Positions 8,371-17,337 of a stretch of 64,000 bases of DNA are shown here, piece after piece. The notes beneath the pieces were generated by a model. The model was given only the letters and a program-made list of their open reading frames with translations. It was not told the origin of the DNA and did not search any database. Numbering within the stretch: position 1 is the stretch's first letter; every line of letters starts with the position of its first letter. Origin of the DNA: Caballeronia sordidicola (lineage in GTDB: Bacteria; Pseudomonadota; Gammaproteobacteria; Burkholderiales; Burkholderiaceae); the NCBI RefSeq assembly GCF_000729995.1, contig NZ_JNFG01000017.1, positions 62,001 through 126,000 of the forward strand, given 5' to 3'. The position numbers and the translations under genes are program-made.

Positions 8371-9903
8371 TTAACGCCCGCGTTGTCCGGTGCGCGGCGT
8401 ATCGCGTCGACCTGCACCGCCGCCGCCTTCATTGCGAGGCTTGCCGCCGAGCAGCGCAGCGCCAGCCGGCCGTGAGCCTTCGGGTTTGCGCGGCGCGCCA
8501 CCATTGCCGCCGGTTTTCGCTGCAACGGGTTTCGGCGAGCGCGAACCGTAGCCGCCACCGTTGCCACCACTCCCATTACCATTGCCATTACCGCCGCCAC
8601 TACCGCCATTACCAGCCGGCTTGGCCGATGCCCGCCCGCCGCCGTTCGATTGCTTCGGCGCGCCCTGACGCGACGCACCTTGACCCTGACGCGGGGCACC
8701 TTGACCTTGACGCGCACCGCCGCCTTGGCCGCGTCGGAGAATCGGTTCCGGCTTTTGCGTCAGATCCGGTTCAAAACCCGCGATAACTTCCTGCGGAATC
8801 GGCCGCTTGATCAGGCGCTCGATGTCCTTTAGCAACTGATGTTCATCGACGCAAACCAGCGACAGCGCCTCACCCGTTGCGCCAGCCCGTCCAGTCCGTC
8901 CGATCCGGTGAACATAATCCTCCGGCACGTTCGGCAGATCGAAGTTGACGACGTGCGGCAACTGGTCGATATCGATACCGCGCGCCGCAATATCCGTCGC
9001 CACCAGCACTTGCAGCGTGTTGTCCTTGAACTCGGCCAAGGCACGGGTGCGTGCCGACTGGCTCTTGTTGCCGTGAATGGCGAGCGCGCTGATGCCGTCC
9101 TTCGCCAACTGCTCGGCGAGCCGGTTCGCGCCATGCTTCGTGCGCGTGAACACCAGCACCTGGAACCAGTTGTTCTTTTGGATCAGGTGCGTGAGCAACT
9201 CGCGCTTCTTGTCGCGATCAACCGGGTGAATCTTCTGCGCGATGGCTTCAACCGTCGAATTGCGACGCGCCACCTCAATCAGCGCCGGGCGGTCGAGCAG
9301 GCCGTCCGCGAGCGTCTTGATTTCTTCGGAGAACGTAGCCGAGAACAGCAGGTTCTGGCGCTTCGGCGGCAACTTGGCGAGCACGCGCTTAATGTCGTGG
9401 ATGAAGCCCATGTCGAGCATGCGATCGGCTTCATCGAGCACGAGAATCTCGAGCTTCGACAAGTCGATGGTCTTCTGCTGCATGTGATCGAGCAAGCGGC
9501 CTGGCGTTGCCACGACGATATCCACACCGCGTCGCAGTGCATCGATTTGCGGGTTGATGCCTACGCCGCCGAACATCACGGTCGATTTCAGTTTCAAATA
9601 CTTACCGTAGCCACGCACGCTTTCTTCCACCTGCGCCGCGAGTTCGCGCGTAGGCGTGAGGATCAGCGCGCGGACCGGGCGCTTCGCACCGGCGGCCGGC
9701 GCGGGTGCTTCGGACAAACGTTGCAGGATAGGCAGCGTGAAGCCTGCTGTCTTACCCGTACCGGTTTGGGCGCCTGCGAGCAGGTCGCCGCCGTTCAGCA
9801 CGGCCGGGATGGCCTGCAACTGGATGGGAGTAGGGACGGTGTAGCCGAGTTCGTTGACAGCGCGAAGCAAGGGTTCGGACAAGCCGAGGGAATCAAAAGA
9901 CAT
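8371..9903 (-). CDS. rhlE: DEAD-box ATP-dependent RNA helicase RhlE
   Basis: RhlE is a cytosolic RNA helicase linked to ribosome assembly and RNA decay. All core motifs are present in order: Q motif [10 protein letters not shown], Walker A AQTGTGKT (about residues 44-51), [33 protein letters not shown] and [10 protein letters not shown]. The helicase core ends near residue 390. The remaining 110 or so residues are a low-complexity basic tail rich in Gly, Gln, Ser and Arg with [18 protein letters not shown] repeats, typical of RhlE tails that bind RNA. The start at 9903 gives the canonical N-terminus ([12 protein letters not shown]), although the ribosome binding site is weak. Confidence 0.95.
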   Translation of the reverse strand: MSFDSLGLSEPLLRAVNELGYTVPTPIQLQAIPAVLNGGDLLAGAQTGTGKTAGFTLPILQRLSEAPAPAAGAKRPVRALILTPTRELAAQVEESVRGYGKYLKLKSTVMFGGVGINPQIDALRRGVDIVVATPGRLLDHMQQKTIDLSKLEILVLDEADRMLDMGFIHDIKRVLAKLPPKRQNLLFSATFSEEIKTLADGLLDRPALIEVARRNSTVEAIAQKIHPVDRDKKRELLTHLIQKNNWFQVLVFTRTKHGANRLAEQLAKDGISALAIHGNKSQSARTRALAEFKDNTLQVLVATDIAARGIDIDQLPHVVNFDLPNVPEDYVHRIGRTGRAGATGEALSLVCVDEHQLLKDIERLIKRPIPQEVIAGFEPDLTQKPEPILRRGQGGGARQGQGAPRQGQGASRQGAPKQSNGGGRASAKPAGNGGSGGGNGNGNGSGGNGGGYGSRSPKPVAAKTGGNGGAPRKPEGSRPAGAALLGGKPRNEGGGGAGRRDTPRTGQRGR

Positions 9904-10199
9904 AAGTATTCACAGATTCGGTATGACGACCGGCGCTATCGCTTAAAGCCCCAAGAGGCATGAAGCCCCAAAAAAGGCGGCCCGCACCACTAGGTGCGTG
10001 CGTACGACGATCGAGGAAATCGGGCGGCATGACGTTCGGGGCGCTTGCTCGAGGTACACGCTACGAGCGCCGGGAAAGATGCCGCGAAGATCAACGCGCT
10101 ATCAAGACACGCTGACTGGCGTTAAGTTGCATTTGAAACGCCGTAAAACGCTTCGCGTCAGGCATTAGGTGCCGATTAGGGCAGTCTCATGCAACGTAC
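9904..10199. other. rhlE upstream region
   Basis: 296 bp without a gene. It should hold the rhlE promoter. The only repeat seen is GCAACGTA twice near 10192-10210. No riboswitch-like or terminator structure was recognised. Confidence 0.4.
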
Positions 10200-10820
10200 T
10201 CACGCAACGTAGCGTGCAATGCTGACGAATTGACACAAGCTGCCGCCCAGTACGAACAGGTGCCAGATACCATGTCCGTGCCGGATGCGCTCGTCGTTGA
10301 TGAAAAAGTAAATGCCTGCGCTGTAGATCAAACCGCCGGCCAGCAGCCACGCCGTGCCGGCGGGCGGTAATGCTGTAACGAGAGGACGGACGGCTACGAG
10401 CGCGAGCCAACCCATCAACACGTAAATCACCATCGATACGCTGCGGGTTCGACGCCCGAGCGTGAGTTCCTGAACAATGCCGAGAGCGGCGAGCCCCCAG
10501 CTTACGCCGAATAGCGACCAGCCCCACGGGCCGCGCAACGTAACAAGCGTGAACGGTGTGTAACTTCCCGCGATCAGCAAGTAAATGGCCGAATGATCGC
10601 ATTTTTGCAATACCGCCTTGGCCCGCGGGCTGCGAACCGAGTGATATAGCGTGGAAATGGTGTACAGCACGAGCAACATGGCGCCGTACACGGCAAAGCT
10701 GACGATCTTGTACGGGTCGCGTTCCATCGCGGCCATGGTGACGAGCGTAGCGACCCCTGCCACCGACAGCACCGAGCCGACGAGATGGGTAACGCTGTTG
10801 AACCGCTCACCAAAATGCAT
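10200..10820 (-). CDS. hemolysin III family (TrhA/YqfA-like) membrane protein
   Basis: This 206-residue protein has seven hydrophobic segments and family motifs: the N-terminal RFNSVTHLVGSVLS, the central STLYHSV with KAVLQKCDHSAIYLLIAG, and the C-terminal RIRHGHGIWHLFVL. The conserved His residues (HL, YH, DH, HGHGIWH) are those of the PAQR/HlyIII superfamily, which are inner-membrane proteins that probably bind a metal. Despite the name, haemolytic activity is not implied. GAGGA lies seven bases before the start. The gene is probably monocistronic. Confidence 0.9.
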   Translation of the reverse strand: MHFGERFNSVTHLVGSVLSVAGVATLVTMAAMERDPYKIVSFAVYGAMLLVLYTISTLYHSVRSPRAKAVLQKCDHSAIYLLIAGSYTPFTLVTLRGPWGWSLFGVSWGLAALGIVQELTLGRRTRSVSMVIYVLMGWLALVAVRPLVTALPPAGTAWLLAGGLIYSAGIYFFINDERIRHGHGIWHLFVLGGSLCQFVSIARYVA

Positions 10821-10991
10821 CGACCATCCTCATCGCGATATTGCGATCCCGTCTGCAACGCCGCGCTTTTCTGCTTTCAGAAAATGTGAGGCCCGGGCCA
10901 AGCCCGCGCAACCAAACAAACCAACCCCGGCATTTTACCGCCCTCGAGGCCCGTCCAGCGTGCCTGCCCGCGTTCCAGCTTGTTCGTGCTC

Positions 10992-11034
10992 AAAAAAGAA
11001 GAAGGGCGCAGCCCCGGTTTCGAGGCCTGCGCCC
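10992..11034 (-). terminator. intrinsic terminator of the cytochrome c operon
   Basis: The stem GGGCGCAG / CTGCGCCC (11004-11034) is followed, on the minus strand, by TTCTTCTTTTTTG. It lies 52 bp past the stop of the 432-residue cytochrome gene. Confidence 0.85.
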
Positions 11035-11086
11035 TGCTTGCGCCTTTCAGCGTATTTTACGCTACCTGCGGAAAACCCTTCTTTTA

Positions 11087-12385
11087 TCAGTCGAGCGGTG
11101 CCGAACGCAGGTTGCTGACTTGTTGCGGCGCCACCGGCGTACCGTGGTTGCCCCACGACATACGAATGTACGTCACGACCGCAGCGACTTCCGTATCCGA
11201 CAGCGCTTGAGCGAACGGCGGCATGCCATACGGATGCGGGTTGCCGTCCGTGCTCGGCGGATAACCGCCATTGAGCACCATGCGGATCGGGTTCACGGCC
11301 GATTGCATCTGAATGGACTGGTTCGTGGCAAGCGGCGGGTAGGCCGGCGGTTTGCCGAGACCATTTTCCGCGTGGCACTTCGCGCAGTTTTCCGTGTAGA
11401 TCTTCTTGCCCTGTTGCAGCAACTCCGAACCGAATTGCGCCGATGTTTCGAACTGCATCGTTTCCGGCGCTTCACCCTTTTGCGGGATCGACTTCAGGAA
11501 CGTCGACATGGCGTTGATGTCCGCGTCCGACAAGTACTGCAAGCTGTTGTGGACCACTTCGGCCATCGGACCGAACACCGCGCCGCGTTGCGACACGCCG
11601 GTCTTAAGCAACGAGTTGATGTCCTTGATGTCCCAGTCGCCGAGGCCGGCTTCCTTGTTCGACGTCAACGACGGCGCATACCAGTTCTGCAACGGGATCA
11701 GGCCGCCGCCGAACGCTGCCGAGCTGACCGGGCCGCCCATTGCGTTGATCGATGTATGGCACATGCTGCAATGGCCAAGTCCTTCGATCAGGTAAGCACC
11801 GCGGTTCCACTCAACCGATTTGGTCGGATCAGGCTTGAATTCGCCTTCGCTGAAGAACAGCACGCGCCAGCCAATCAGCATGTTGCGCTGATTGAACGGG
11901 AAGCGCAGTTCGTGCGGACGGCTGGCTACATTGACCGGGGGCACCGAGCGCATGTACGCAAACATGGCGTCCGAGTCGGCGCGCGTGACCTTCGTATAAG
12001 CCGTGAACGGCATGGCCGGGTACAGCAGGCTGCCATCTTTCGAGCGACCGAGATGGATCGACCGGTAGAAATCTTCCGACGTCCATTTGCCGATACCGTA
12101 CTGGTCGTCGGGCGTGATGTTCGGCGTGTAGAGCGTGCCGAACGGCGTGAGCATGGGCAGGCCGCCGGCAAACGTCTTGCCGCCGCGAACCGTGTGGCAG
12201 GCAATACAGTCACCGGCACGCGCCAGATATTCACCGCGTTTGATCAGCTCGGTCTGGTCGGCGGGCACGGCGGCAACGGCGCCGCCCGAATGGAAGGTCT
12301 CGCCACCTGACCAGAGTGCGGCAGCGGCTGCGGCGGCCGTAATGACAACAACAGCCGAAAGTGCGAACAGGGACTTGCGTTTCAT
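11087..12385 (-). CDS. tri-heme cytochrome c, alcohol dehydrogenase-type subunit
   Basis: This 432-residue exported protein carries an N-terminal signal/anchor (MKRKSLFALSAVVVITAAAA) and three CXXCH heme c sites: CIACH near residue 60, CSMCH near 207 and CAKCH near 336. This matches the membrane-bound cytochrome subunit of PQQ or flavin alcohol/aldehyde/gluconate dehydrogenases, which moves electrons from a periplasmic dehydrogenase to ubiquinone or an oxidase. No dehydrogenase gene is adjacent, so its partner is elsewhere or it serves another oxidase. GAGGAG precedes the start. It is second in a two-gene operon, 21 bp after the di-heme cytochrome. Confidence 0.92.
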   Translation of the reverse strand: MKRKSLFALSAVVVITAAAAAAALWSGGETFHSGGAVAAVPADQTELIKRGEYLARAGDCIACHTVRGGKTFAGGLPMLTPFGTLYTPNITPDDQYGIGKWTSEDFYRSIHLGRSKDGSLLYPAMPFTAYTKVTRADSDAMFAYMRSVPPVNVASRPHELRFPFNQRNMLIGWRVLFFSEGEFKPDPTKSVEWNRGAYLIEGLGHCSMCHTSINAMGGPVSSAAFGGGLIPLQNWYAPSLTSNKEAGLGDWDIKDINSLLKTGVSQRGAVFGPMAEVVHNSLQYLSDADINAMSTFLKSIPQKGEAPETMQFETSAQFGSELLQQGKKIYTENCAKCHAENGLGKPPAYPPLATNQSIQMQSAVNPIRMVLNGGYPPSTDGNPHPYGMPPFAQALSDTEVAAVVTYIRMSWGNHGTPVAPQQVSNLRSAPLD

Positions 12386-12406
12386 ATTCTTCTCGCTCCT
12401 CGCGCC

Positions 12407-13168
12407 TTATTGCGGTTCGCTGCCGCAGGCGAGCGGCGTTTTGCGCGAGCCTGCGGGCGCGGGTACCGGATTAGCCGGTGCGGTTTGCGTGGAGAGCCAG
12501 GCGGCGACAGCGGTCACGTCGTCGTCGGTCAGGCGGGTGGCGATCTGTTGCATGCAGTCAGGTGCGATTGCGTGACGCGAGCCCGCACGCCAGGCGCCAA
12601 GCTGCGCGCTGATGTAGTCCGGGTGCAATCCCACGAGACCCGGAATAGCCGGTTGCATACCCGTCAGGTTCGTGCCGTGGCACGCCGCGCAGGCGGGAAT
12701 ACCGCGGCCCGCGTCGCCGTTCAGCACGATCTGCTGGCCTTTCGACAAAGTCGTCCCCGACACAGTCGGCTTGGCCGGTTGCGGATACGGCGGACGTTGT
12801 TCCGAGAAATACGTGGCGATCTGATGAAGGTAGTCGTCCGAGAGATACGTGACGAGATAGTTCATTGGCGGATACTTCCGGCGGCCTTCGCGGAAGTTCT
12901 GCAACTGGTTGTACAGGTAGTCAGCCGGTTTGCCGGCAAGCCGCGGGAAATAGTCGTTGTCCGTGCCTTCGCCGTGGACGCCGTGACATGCCGTGCAACC
13001 CTGAACACGCGCTGCCATGGTGTCCGGCGCCATTGGCTGGGCGGCGGCTTGAGCGGGCGCCGGGGCTTCTGCTGCGCCGGCAATGCTGGCTGTGCCGATC
13101 AGCGCCAGAGCCATTAGCGGGGCGAGCAACGGACGAAAGATGCGTCTTGAAGACACGCGACACTCCAT
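12407..13168 (-). CDS. di-heme cytochrome c (c4/c553-type), periplasmic
   Basis: This 253-residue protein has a signal peptide (RIFRPLLAPLMALALIGTA, cleavage near AGAAEA) and two CXXCH motifs, CTACHGVHG and CAACHGTN, each in a class I cytochrome domain. The tandem arrangement matches cytochrome c4. I place the start at 13168, because the ATG 35 codons upstream puts a non-signal stretch before the signal peptide. It is first in the operon with the tri-heme cytochrome, so the pair probably forms one electron-transfer chain in the periplasm. Confidence 0.9.
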   Translation of the reverse strand: MECRVSSRRIFRPLLAPLMALALIGTASIAGAAEAPAPAQAAAQPMAPDTMAARVQGCTACHGVHGEGTDNDYFPRLAGKPADYLYNQLQNFREGRRKYPPMNYLVTYLSDDYLHQIATYFSEQRPPYPQPAKPTVSGTTLSKGQQIVLNGDAGRGIPACAACHGTNLTGMQPAIPGLVGLHPDYISAQLGAWRAGSRHAIAPDCMQQIATRLTDDDVTAVAAWLSTQTAPANPVPAPAGSRKTPLACGSEPQ

Positions 13169-13616
13169 GAATTTCGAGGACCTGCCGAGCTTCGTTCGGC
13201 CCGGTGCGAATATGTGGTGAACCATTGCCACATTGGCTCTGCGAGCCCCTGATGCGACGCGGCATTCTATCATCGATGCCTGATGATGACTATTTGGGCA
13301 TAGCCCTGTTGCGTCGCACTTTCAACGTGTACGCGACAATTTGTCACGCGACCGATCGACAGGGGTTTTTGACTATGCGTGACAGTTAACGGTAGACGAT
13401 GTTTTACGAAGCATCGGTGGAAATTGCGACGTTTAGCGGCGGTTTTGTGGCGCTTGGATGTCCTTGCGCTCCGGTGCATTCCATGTGCCCGTTCCGCTAG
13501 ACTCGCGTTCCGGCGGTTTGTTTTGTTTTTGTTTCTTCCTCGACCCTTCATCGAACCTTCAATGCATTCCTTGTTTCCTTTCAGCCTGAATTTCTTCGCT
13601 TCGTTGAGTCGCGGTC
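13169..13616. other. divergent intergenic region
   Basis: 448 bp between the cytochrome operon and the copD-like gene, which are transcribed apart. It must carry both promoters. I see loosely repeated GTGTACGCGACA / TTGTCACGCGACC near 13328-13352 but no clear operator, RNA or gene. Confidence 0.4.
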
Positions 13617-14552
13617 ATGAGTGACGATCCGCTGTGGTTCGCTCAAGTCCTCGTTGCGGCGCTCGCTGACATCGCGTTTGCCTGCTCGCTCGGCGGGGCG
13701 TTCCTGAGCGTGTGGTTATCGAAGGAAAATGCGGCTGCACCCGTTTCGCCCGCGCGTCTCGGCTGGGTCAGGGCAAGGCAGTTGAGCACGGGCGGCGCAG
13801 TCGTGCTCGCGTTGGCTGATCTTGTGCTGGTGTGGTTGCAGGCGGCATCGATGAGCGGTGCGCCTCTCTTTCAAGCCTTCGATGCCGTTGTCACCGTCGT
13901 GACGGGCACGCACGCCGGCATGGGCTGGGCGATTGCGTTCGCCGGCAGCGTGCTGCTGATCCTGGCTACGGTCTTGGGTAACCCGAAGGGCGGACCGCGG
14001 GTCGGGCTGTTCACGGTCGGGGCGCTCGTGGCGGCGGCGGGCAAGGCGTCGGTGGGACATGCCGCCGATGCCGGCGCGTTTTCTTTGGCCGAAGGCGTGC
14101 AAACCGTTCATTTGCTGGCAACTGCCGCTTGGGGCGGCTTGGTTATCGCGAGCGCGTGGCGGGTGTTGCCGGCGCTGGGGACATCGCTTGCGCGGGCGTT
14201 TTTGATTCGTATCGCCGGGAAGGTTTCCACGGCGGCGGTGGTTGCCGTATCGCTGGTGATTCTCACCGGGATATATAACGCGTGGCGCGGGCTGGGTGGA
14301 TCGGCGCAAGCGCTCGAAACAAGTGGCTGGGGCCACGCGCTGGTCGTGAAAGGCGTGCTGGTCGCGACCGCGTTGCTACTCGGCGCGATGAACCGATGGT
14401 CCGTCATGCCGCGATTGCAACGCACTGCATCGACAGTCGACGCGCACACGTTCACCGGCGTGATGCGGATGGAGGCGTTGCTGATTGTTGCTGTGTTTGT
14501 CGCGGCCGCCGTGCTGTCGCACAGCGTGCCGGGTTTTTCTGCGATGGGTTAA
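13617..14552 (+). CDS. CopD-like copper resistance membrane protein
   Basis: This 311-residue polytopic inner-membrane protein has about eight hydrophobic segments. The C-terminal half carries the CopD domain pattern: VQTVHLLATAAWGGLV near residues 161-176 and RIAGKVSTAAVVAVSLVILT near 198-217. CopD family members are associated with copper transport into the cytoplasm. No copC or copper-binding periplasmic partner is next to it. The cytochrome genes opposite suggest a link to oxidase copper supply, but this is inference. No strong ribosome binding site is seen before the ATG at 13617. Confidence 0.85.
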   Translation: MSDDPLWFAQVLVAALADIAFACSLGGAFLSVWLSKENAAAPVSPARLGWVRARQLSTGGAVVLALADLVLVWLQAASMSGAPLFQAFDAVVTVVTGTHAGMGWAIAFAGSVLLILATVLGNPKGGPRVGLFTVGALVAAAGKASVGHAADAGAFSLAEGVQTVHLLATAAWGGLVIASAWRVLPALGTSLARAFLIRIAGKVSTAAVVAVSLVILTGIYNAWRGLGGSAQALETSGWGHALVVKGVLVATALLLGAMNRWSVMPRLQRTASTVDAHTFTGVMRMEALLIVAVFVAAAVLSHSVPGFSAMG

Positions 14553-14578
14553 TTCAGGCTACAAGAAGACGCCGATAG

Positions 14579-14884
14579 TTACTCGTAGCCCAGTCTGTGA
14601 CTCACGATAGGCGCGCAGAACAGCGCGAGCGCGCAGCCGATCGCCTTGCCTTGCAGTTCGATGAACGCTCGGTGCGACATGGGCGATGACATCAGCACAT
14701 CGAGGAGCTGGGGCAAGCAAAACAGCACCGCCGCGCCGATAAAGCAGCGCGTCACAGTCTTCATGCGCCAGCCGTGCTGGGCGCCCATGGCGGCACAGAT
14801 CACGCGCAGCACGCCGAACAGCACCAACGCGCCGACGGCCATCTGCGTGCGGACGAATTCATCTGGAAGCGTGTAGTAAGACAT
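14579..14884 (-). CDS. small membrane protein, hypothetical
   Basis: A 101-residue protein with three hydrophobic stretches (MAVGALVLFGVLRVICAAMG, CFIGAAVLFCLPQLLDVL and GCALALFCAPIVS) and short basic loops. It is probably an inner-membrane protein. I start it at 14884 (MSYYTLPDEF) because GAGAG precedes this ATG; a longer frame to 15007 adds a basic, non-membrane stretch. It converges on copD with a 26-bp gap. The function is unknown. Confidence 0.65.
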   Translation of the reverse strand: MSYYTLPDEFVRTQMAVGALVLFGVLRVICAAMGAQHGWRMKTVTRCFIGAAVLFCLPQLLDVLMSSPMSHRAFIELQGKAIGCALALFCAPIVSHRLGYE

Positions 14885-15185
14885 GCTGGACTCTCTAACT
14901 TGGTCGTCGCGCTCTTCCCGGGCGCTGGGTCGAAACAAACACACGTACGCCAGATAATGCAAAACACGGGCCAGGCGTCGCCATTGCGGCAAAGCCTTGC
15001 GGCACATAGGTTTCGTGAGACTTTATGTGCCACAAGGAAGCCGCTTCCGGCGCCGTAACCCGTTGGCCGATGAAAACCCGCCAGCATGTTACGCAACGCC
15101 ATCGAGACGAAATTGCTGTCTCAATAAACGCTATTCTACGATGACCGCCGCTTCTGCATAGTGCGCTGCAGCGCAATTCTTCATA
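14885..15185. other. intergenic, nothing recognised
   Basis: 301 bp between two minus-strand genes with no gene, T-tailed hairpin or repeat that I can support. Confidence 0.4.
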
Positions 15186-16334
15186 TCACCATTCGGCAAC
15201 GCTGCCATCCGCGTGACGCCACACCGGATTGCGCCAGCGATGCCCCACCTTAGCCATCTCGCGCACCTTCTCCTCGTTCACTTCGATGCCCAAGCCCGGC
15301 CCTTGCGGGATCATCACCATGCCGTCTTCATATTTGAAGACTTCAGGGTTCTTGATGTAATCGAGCAGGTCGTTGCCCTTGTTGTAGTGAATTCCGAGGC
15401 TTTGCTCCTGGATGAAGGCGTTGTAGCTGACCGCATCGATTTGCAGGCAGGTCGCCAGCGCGATCGGGCCGAGCGGGCAATGCAGGGCGAGCGCGACGTC
15501 GTAGGCTTCGGCCATCGATGCAATCTTGCGGCACTCCGTAATCCCGCCCGCGTGCGACGCGTCCGGCTGGATGATGTCCACGTAACCGCCCGCCAGGATG
15601 TGCTTGAAGTCCCAGCGCGAGTACAAGCGCTCGCCGAGCGCGATCGGCGTGCTGGTCTGGTTCACGATGTCGCGCAACGCTTCAACGTTCTCCGACAGCA
15701 CCGGCTCTTCGATAAACAGCAGCTTGAACGGATCGAGTTCCTTCGCGAGGACCTTCGCCATCGGCTTGTGCACGCGGCCGTGGAAGTCCACGCCGATGCC
15801 AATATTCGGTCCCACGGCCTCACGCACAGCAGCCACGTTGTTGATGACGGCCTGGACTTTGTCGAAGGTATCGATGATCTGAAGTTCTTCCGAACCGTTC
15901 ATCTTCACCGCCTTGAAACCGCGGTCCACGACGGCGCGCGCGTTGTTCGCGACATCGCTCGGGCGGTCGCCGCCGATCCACGAATACACCTTGATCCGGT
16001 CGCGGACCTGACCGCCGAGCAGCGCGTGAATGGGCACGCCGTGATGCTTGCCCTTGATGTCCCACAGCGCCTGGTCTACGCCCGCAATCGCGCTCATGCC
16101 GATCGGCCCGCCGCGATAAAACCCCGCCCGATACATGACTTGCCAATGGTCTTCGATCAGCAGCGGGTCCTTGCCGATCAGGTAGTCCGACAGTTCATCG
16201 ACCGCGGCTGCGACCGTGTGCGCACGGCCTTCCACGACCGGTTCGCCCCAGCCGACGATGCCTTCATCGGTCGTGATCTTCAGGAAACACCAGCGCGGCG
16301 GAACGATAAAAGTCTCGAGTTTGGTGATTTTCAT
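15186..16334 (-). CDS. dgoD: D-galactonate dehydratase
   Basis: DgoD removes water from D-galactonate to give 2-dehydro-3-deoxy-D-galactonate in the De Ley-Doudoroff pathway. The 382-residue length is exactly typical. It is an enolase-superfamily member: lid domain at residues 1-125 ([20 protein letters not shown]), then a barrel with VKMNG, DFHGRV, LFIEEP, ALGERL and [10 protein letters not shown] motifs that carry the Mg-binding acidic residues and catalytic His. AGGAGA precedes the ATG at 16334. An upstream in-frame ATG at 16463 would run through the divergent promoter and is rejected. The GntR regulator opposite probably controls it. Confidence 0.93.
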   Translation of the reverse strand: MKITKLETFIVPPRWCFLKITTDEGIVGWGEPVVEGRAHTVAAAVDELSDYLIGKDPLLIEDHWQVMYRAGFYRGGPIGMSAIAGVDQALWDIKGKHHGVPIHALLGGQVRDRIKVYSWIGGDRPSDVANNARAVVDRGFKAVKMNGSEELQIIDTFDKVQAVINNVAAVREAVGPNIGIGVDFHGRVHKPMAKVLAKELDPFKLLFIEEPVLSENVEALRDIVNQTSTPIALGERLYSRWDFKHILAGGYVDIIQPDASHAGGITECRKIASMAEAYDVALALHCPLGPIALATCLQIDAVSYNAFIQEQSLGIHYNKGNDLLDYIKNPEVFKYEDGMVMIPQGPGLGIEVNEEKVREMAKVGHRWRNPVWRHADGSVAEW

Positions 16335-16412
16335 GCTGGCGTCTCCTGATTTTTCCGGTGAGTGGGGAACGAGGGTTTCTATGCTATCAAAAATTGGTTT
16401 GTTGTGTATATT

Positions 16413-16424
16413 AATAGTACTATT
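16413..16424. promoter_or_regulatory. palindromic operator candidate between dgoD and the GntR gene
   Basis: AATAGTACTATT is a perfect 12-bp palindrome in an AT-rich patch of the divergent intergenic region, 79 bp upstream of dgoD and about 90-120 bp before the regulator. Position and symmetry fit a GntR/FadR-type binding site. Confidence 0.5.
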
Positions 16425-16530
16425 TGATGGAAAGGCTTGTCGGGAAAGGGTCCGTATAATCACGTCGGTTCTTTAGCATTACGTTTCGGCGAAAAAGGGG
16501 AAAGCTATCCAGCACGATCTGCACGGACGC

Positions 16531-17184
16531 GTGGCGTATGAACTTGGCACCGAGATTCTGCGCGGCGATTTCCCGCCTGCGTCCACTTTGCCGCGCGAGG
16601 CTGAACTGATGGAGCGTTTTGGCGTCAGCCGGACCGTGCTGCGGGAGGCGCTGCGGACGCTGACATCGAAGGGAATGATTGAATCGCGGCCGAAAATTGG
16701 GACGCGCGTGCGGCCGCAGCATGCCTGGAATCTTCTCGATGCCGATGTTCTCGAGTGGTATTCGCGTGTTGCGAAGCCGTTGCAGTTCGCGCTGAAGCTG
16801 CAGGAAATGCGCGAGATGGTCGAGCCTTATGCTGCTGCGTTGGCCGCCGCGAATCATGATGACGACGCGTTAGCCCGCCTCGGCGATGCGCATAGGGCGA
16901 TGCTGGACGCGCGCAATGTCGATGAATGGGTTCGTGCCGATTTGCGGTTTCATCTGAGCGTGTTGAATGCGTGCAGCAATGAATTGCTGGTGCCGCTCGG
17001 GACGCTGATCGAGCGCACGCTCGAGGCGCAGTTGCGGTTGAATGCGCGGCGGGCGGAGGTTTTCAACGCATCGATGGCGGAACATACGGCCGTTTTCGAT
17101 GCCATCGTCGCGCGGAATTCGGCGGCGGCGCGTGACGCGATGGGCGGTTTGCTCGGCGTGACGCGGGCGCGGATCGAGGGGTAG
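16531..17184 (+). CDS. dgoR: GntR/FadR-family regulator, probable DgoR
   Basis: The N-terminal winged helix-turn-helix at about residues 1-70 includes PREAELMERFGVSRTVLREA and GMIESRPKIGTRV; the rest is an all-helical FCD ligand domain with metal-site residues in VRADLRFHLSVL and MAEHTAVFDAI. Such proteins repress sugar-acid genes until the acid or a derivative binds. It is divergent from dgoD, which supports a DgoR role. The GTG at 16531 is the first conventional start but has no ribosome binding site and truncates the first helix. The frame is open to 16477, and AAGGGG at 16495-16500 sits six bases before an ATC at 16507, so translation may begin there. Confidence 0.85.
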   Translation: MAYELGTEILRGDFPPASTLPREAELMERFGVSRTVLREALRTLTSKGMIESRPKIGTRVRPQHAWNLLDADVLEWYSRVAKPLQFALKLQEMREMVEPYAAALAAANHDDDALARLGDAHRAMLDARNVDEWVRADLRFHLSVLNACSNELLVPLGTLIERTLEAQLRLNARRAEVFNASMAEHTAVFDAIVARNSAAARDAMGGLLGVTRARIEG

Positions 17185-17337
17185 GGAGGAGATAAACGAC
17201 GTTCGGCGCGCTCGGCGATAATTTCATTTTCGCGATAAAGTTGCGGGTCCGAGCGCTGTTTGGGATTGGTTTTAGCCGAGGTTTTTAGCTGTTCTATCCG
17301 ACACGCGGCGCTCCGCATCCTTCCGAAGGAGCCCGAA

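Noticed and set aside
8839..9963. 374-codon plus-strand ORF opposite rhlE
   Set aside because: Antisense of a gene with every DEAD-box motif; long open frames are common opposite GC-rich genes.
10841..12310. 489-codon plus-strand ORF opposite the cytochrome genes
   Set aside because: The minus strand has three CXXCH motifs and a signal peptide; the plus translation is Arg-rich without motifs.
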